Positions 63,184 through 64,000 of a stretch of 64,000 nt of DNA are shown piece by piece (position 1 is the first letter of the stretch; every line of letters begins with the position of its first letter). Origin of the DNA: Paraburkholderia rhynchosiae (GTDB taxonomy: Bacteria; Pseudomonadota; Gammaproteobacteria; Burkholderiales; Burkholderiaceae); the NCBI RefSeq assembly GCF_002879865.1, contig NZ_PNXY01000017.1, forward strand, positions 1 through 64,000. Direction: 5' to 3'. The notes under the pieces were generated by a model. That model saw nothing but the letters and a program-made list of their open reading frames with translations, was not told the DNA's origin and ran no database searches. The position numbers and the translations under genes were made by a program.

Positions 63184-63393
63184 CCCGCTCCTCTATGCCC
63201 CGTTAAAACAATTCAATTTAAATTCGTGATTTAAATCCCGACCCAGCGGTCGGTGAATAGGGAGTGTAGCGGACGCAAGCCGCGCGCGGCAAGCATTTTG
63301 CGGCACTGCGGGGGAAGAACCGGGACAATTCTCGGCGACATAAAAAGGTCGCGGAGTTAGCAAAGAAATTGAATGGCGCATTTTCAAGAGCGC
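63184..63393. other. Upstream region of binding protein 2
   Basis: About 210 bases without a gene. The AT-rich block at 63203-63237 (AACAATTCAATTTAAATTCGTG) is probably the promoter of the 62017 gene. Confidence 0.45.
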
Positions 63394-63432
63394 AAATAAA
63401 AAGCGCTGTTGGATATCAATCCAACAGCGCTT
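63394..63432 (-). terminator. Strong minus-strand terminator
   Basis: A perfect 12-base stem (63401-63412 with 63421-63432), loop ATATCAAT on the plus strand, followed on the minus strand by TTTTATTT. The nearest upstream minus-strand ORF is the three-codon ORF at 63445-63456; the liv permease ends 260 bases earlier. Confidence 0.9.
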
Positions 63433-63696
63433 CCGTGTGGGCACTTAGTGCCTCATGTCTCCTCGTTCTCCACCTGCAAATTCGTGGTTCATCAGAACTG
63501 CATGAAGGTTAAACGAGCACCCCGCATGCTACAACTAGCAATTACCCTAGTGGTGCACTGCGGCACTGAATTGGGGCGGGTTTGATCGACGTTCGCCGGG
63601 CTCGCGCAAATAAGGGCCTAAGCCCGGTTTAGTCGTCATACTGCATAGCAGCGCAATTACATCGGACGCCGAAGCAATATCCGATGCGGTTAATCA
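63433..63696 (-). ncRNA. Candidate small transcript with a three-codon ORF
   Basis: The 264 bases between a permease gene and the terminator have no normal gene. On the minus strand GAGGAGA (63464-63458) precedes ATG AGG CAC TAA (63456-63445), and the terminator follows 13 bases later. The segment could be a small RNA, a leader peptide unit or simply the 3' UTR of the permease operon. A transcript start was not found. Confidence 0.4.
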
Positions 63697-64000
63697 TCAA
63701 GCGCGTAATGGCCGCACGCGCGCGACGATCTCGCCGACAATGCCGCGCCGGAACGCGAGCACACATGCGATAAAGATCACGCCCGTCACAATGGTCACCG
63801 ACTCACCCAGCGAGCGGAACCATTCGACGCCGGTCGTTGACGCCAGCGCGCCACCGATATCGCCGAGACGATCCTCGAGCGCGACGATCAGCGCCGCGCC
63901 GAGCAGCGGGCCGAACAAGGTGCCCATGCCGCCAACAAGCGTCATCAGCACGACAAGGCCGGACATCGTCCAGTAGGCATCGCTCAACGTTTCGAAGCCC
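63697..64000 (-). CDS. Branched-chain amino acid permease LivM-like (C-terminal part, cut by window edge)
   Basis: About 101 residues of the C-terminus are in the window; the frame continues past base 64000, where it reads GFETLSDAYWTMSGLVVLMTLVGGMGTLFGPLLGAA. This is the LivM signature following the EAA-like loop, then two membrane segments and a short basic tail. The apparent start at 63987 is an internal TTG, not a real start. It belongs to a second liv-type transporter upstream (to the right). Confidence 0.85.
   Translation of the reverse strand, partial: GFETLSDAYWTMSGLVVLMTLVGGMGTLFGPLLGAALIVALEDRLGDIGGALASTTGVEWFRSLGESVTIVTGVIFIACVLAFRRGIVGEIVARVRPLRA

Noticed and set aside
1..64000. 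CRISPR arrays, insertion sequences, prophage genes, toxin-antitoxin pairs
   Set aside because: None was found on reading both strands; there are no regularly spaced repeats, transposase motifs or integrases.

Overview
The window looks like chromosome 1 of a Paraburkholderia or Burkholderia sensu lato species. This rests on the high GC content, the gene order (flagellin locus with a giant TPR glycosyltransferase, gcvTHP-sdaA, trifunctional putA, atpIBEFHAGDC next to parB-parA-rsmG-mnmG) and protein sequences that read as Burkholderiaceae. No rRNA, insertion sequence, prophage, integrase or CRISPR array was seen; it is almost entirely ordinary chromosome.

Left part (1-12.6 kb): rpsU with its own terminator and an aldo/keto reductase on the minus strand. 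Then comes a flagellar late-gene block, fliC (with a near-consensus sigma-28 promoter), fliD and fliT. It is followed by a tightly packed run of seven genes: an OGT/SPINDLY-like TPR glycosyltransferase, a DegT sugar aminotransferase, a WbqC protein, a degenerate aminotransferase-like protein, a GNAT acyltransferase, a PhyH-type oxygenase and a methyltransferase. These look like a flagellin (or surface) glycan synthesis and transfer cassette and are the most interesting accessory content.

Middle part (12.6-43 kb): a CaCA-type cation exchanger preceded by a convincing yybP-ykoY (manganese) riboswitch; tRNA-Arg(CCG); a di-haem cytochrome c; a SnoaL-like protein; a Rep/UvrD helicase; and a Gfo/Idh/MocA oxidoreductase. 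A tandem glycine riboswitch with a terminator then precedes gcvT-gcvH-gcvP, an alginate-lyase-like protein and L-serine dehydratase, giving a glycine/serine catabolic run. After that come a ThDP enzyme, a branched-chain amino acid binding protein, putA, priA, hemE, a periplasmic cyclohexadienyl dehydratase (PheC type), a roughly 870-base gene-free stretch ending in a strong orphan terminator, and an acyl-CoA synthetase.

Right part (43-64 kb, all minus strand): the complete F1Fo ATP synthase operon (promoter found upstream of atpI), then parB, parA, rsmG and mnmG, with two perfect parS sites, one inside mnmG and one forming the terminator hairpin of livF. Next is a branched-chain amino acid ABC transporter (livF, a livM-livG fusion, livH) with two duplicated binding proteins, and the C-terminal end of another LivM-type permease running off the edge.

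The least explained observation is a family of short hairpin elements lying 20-26 bases upstream of the atpC, atpG and atpI start codons. Two of them carry a four-codon micro-ORF (MGPE, MGPG). A three-codon ORF with a strong Shine-Dalgarno sequence followed by a terminator at 63.4 kb is similar in spirit.
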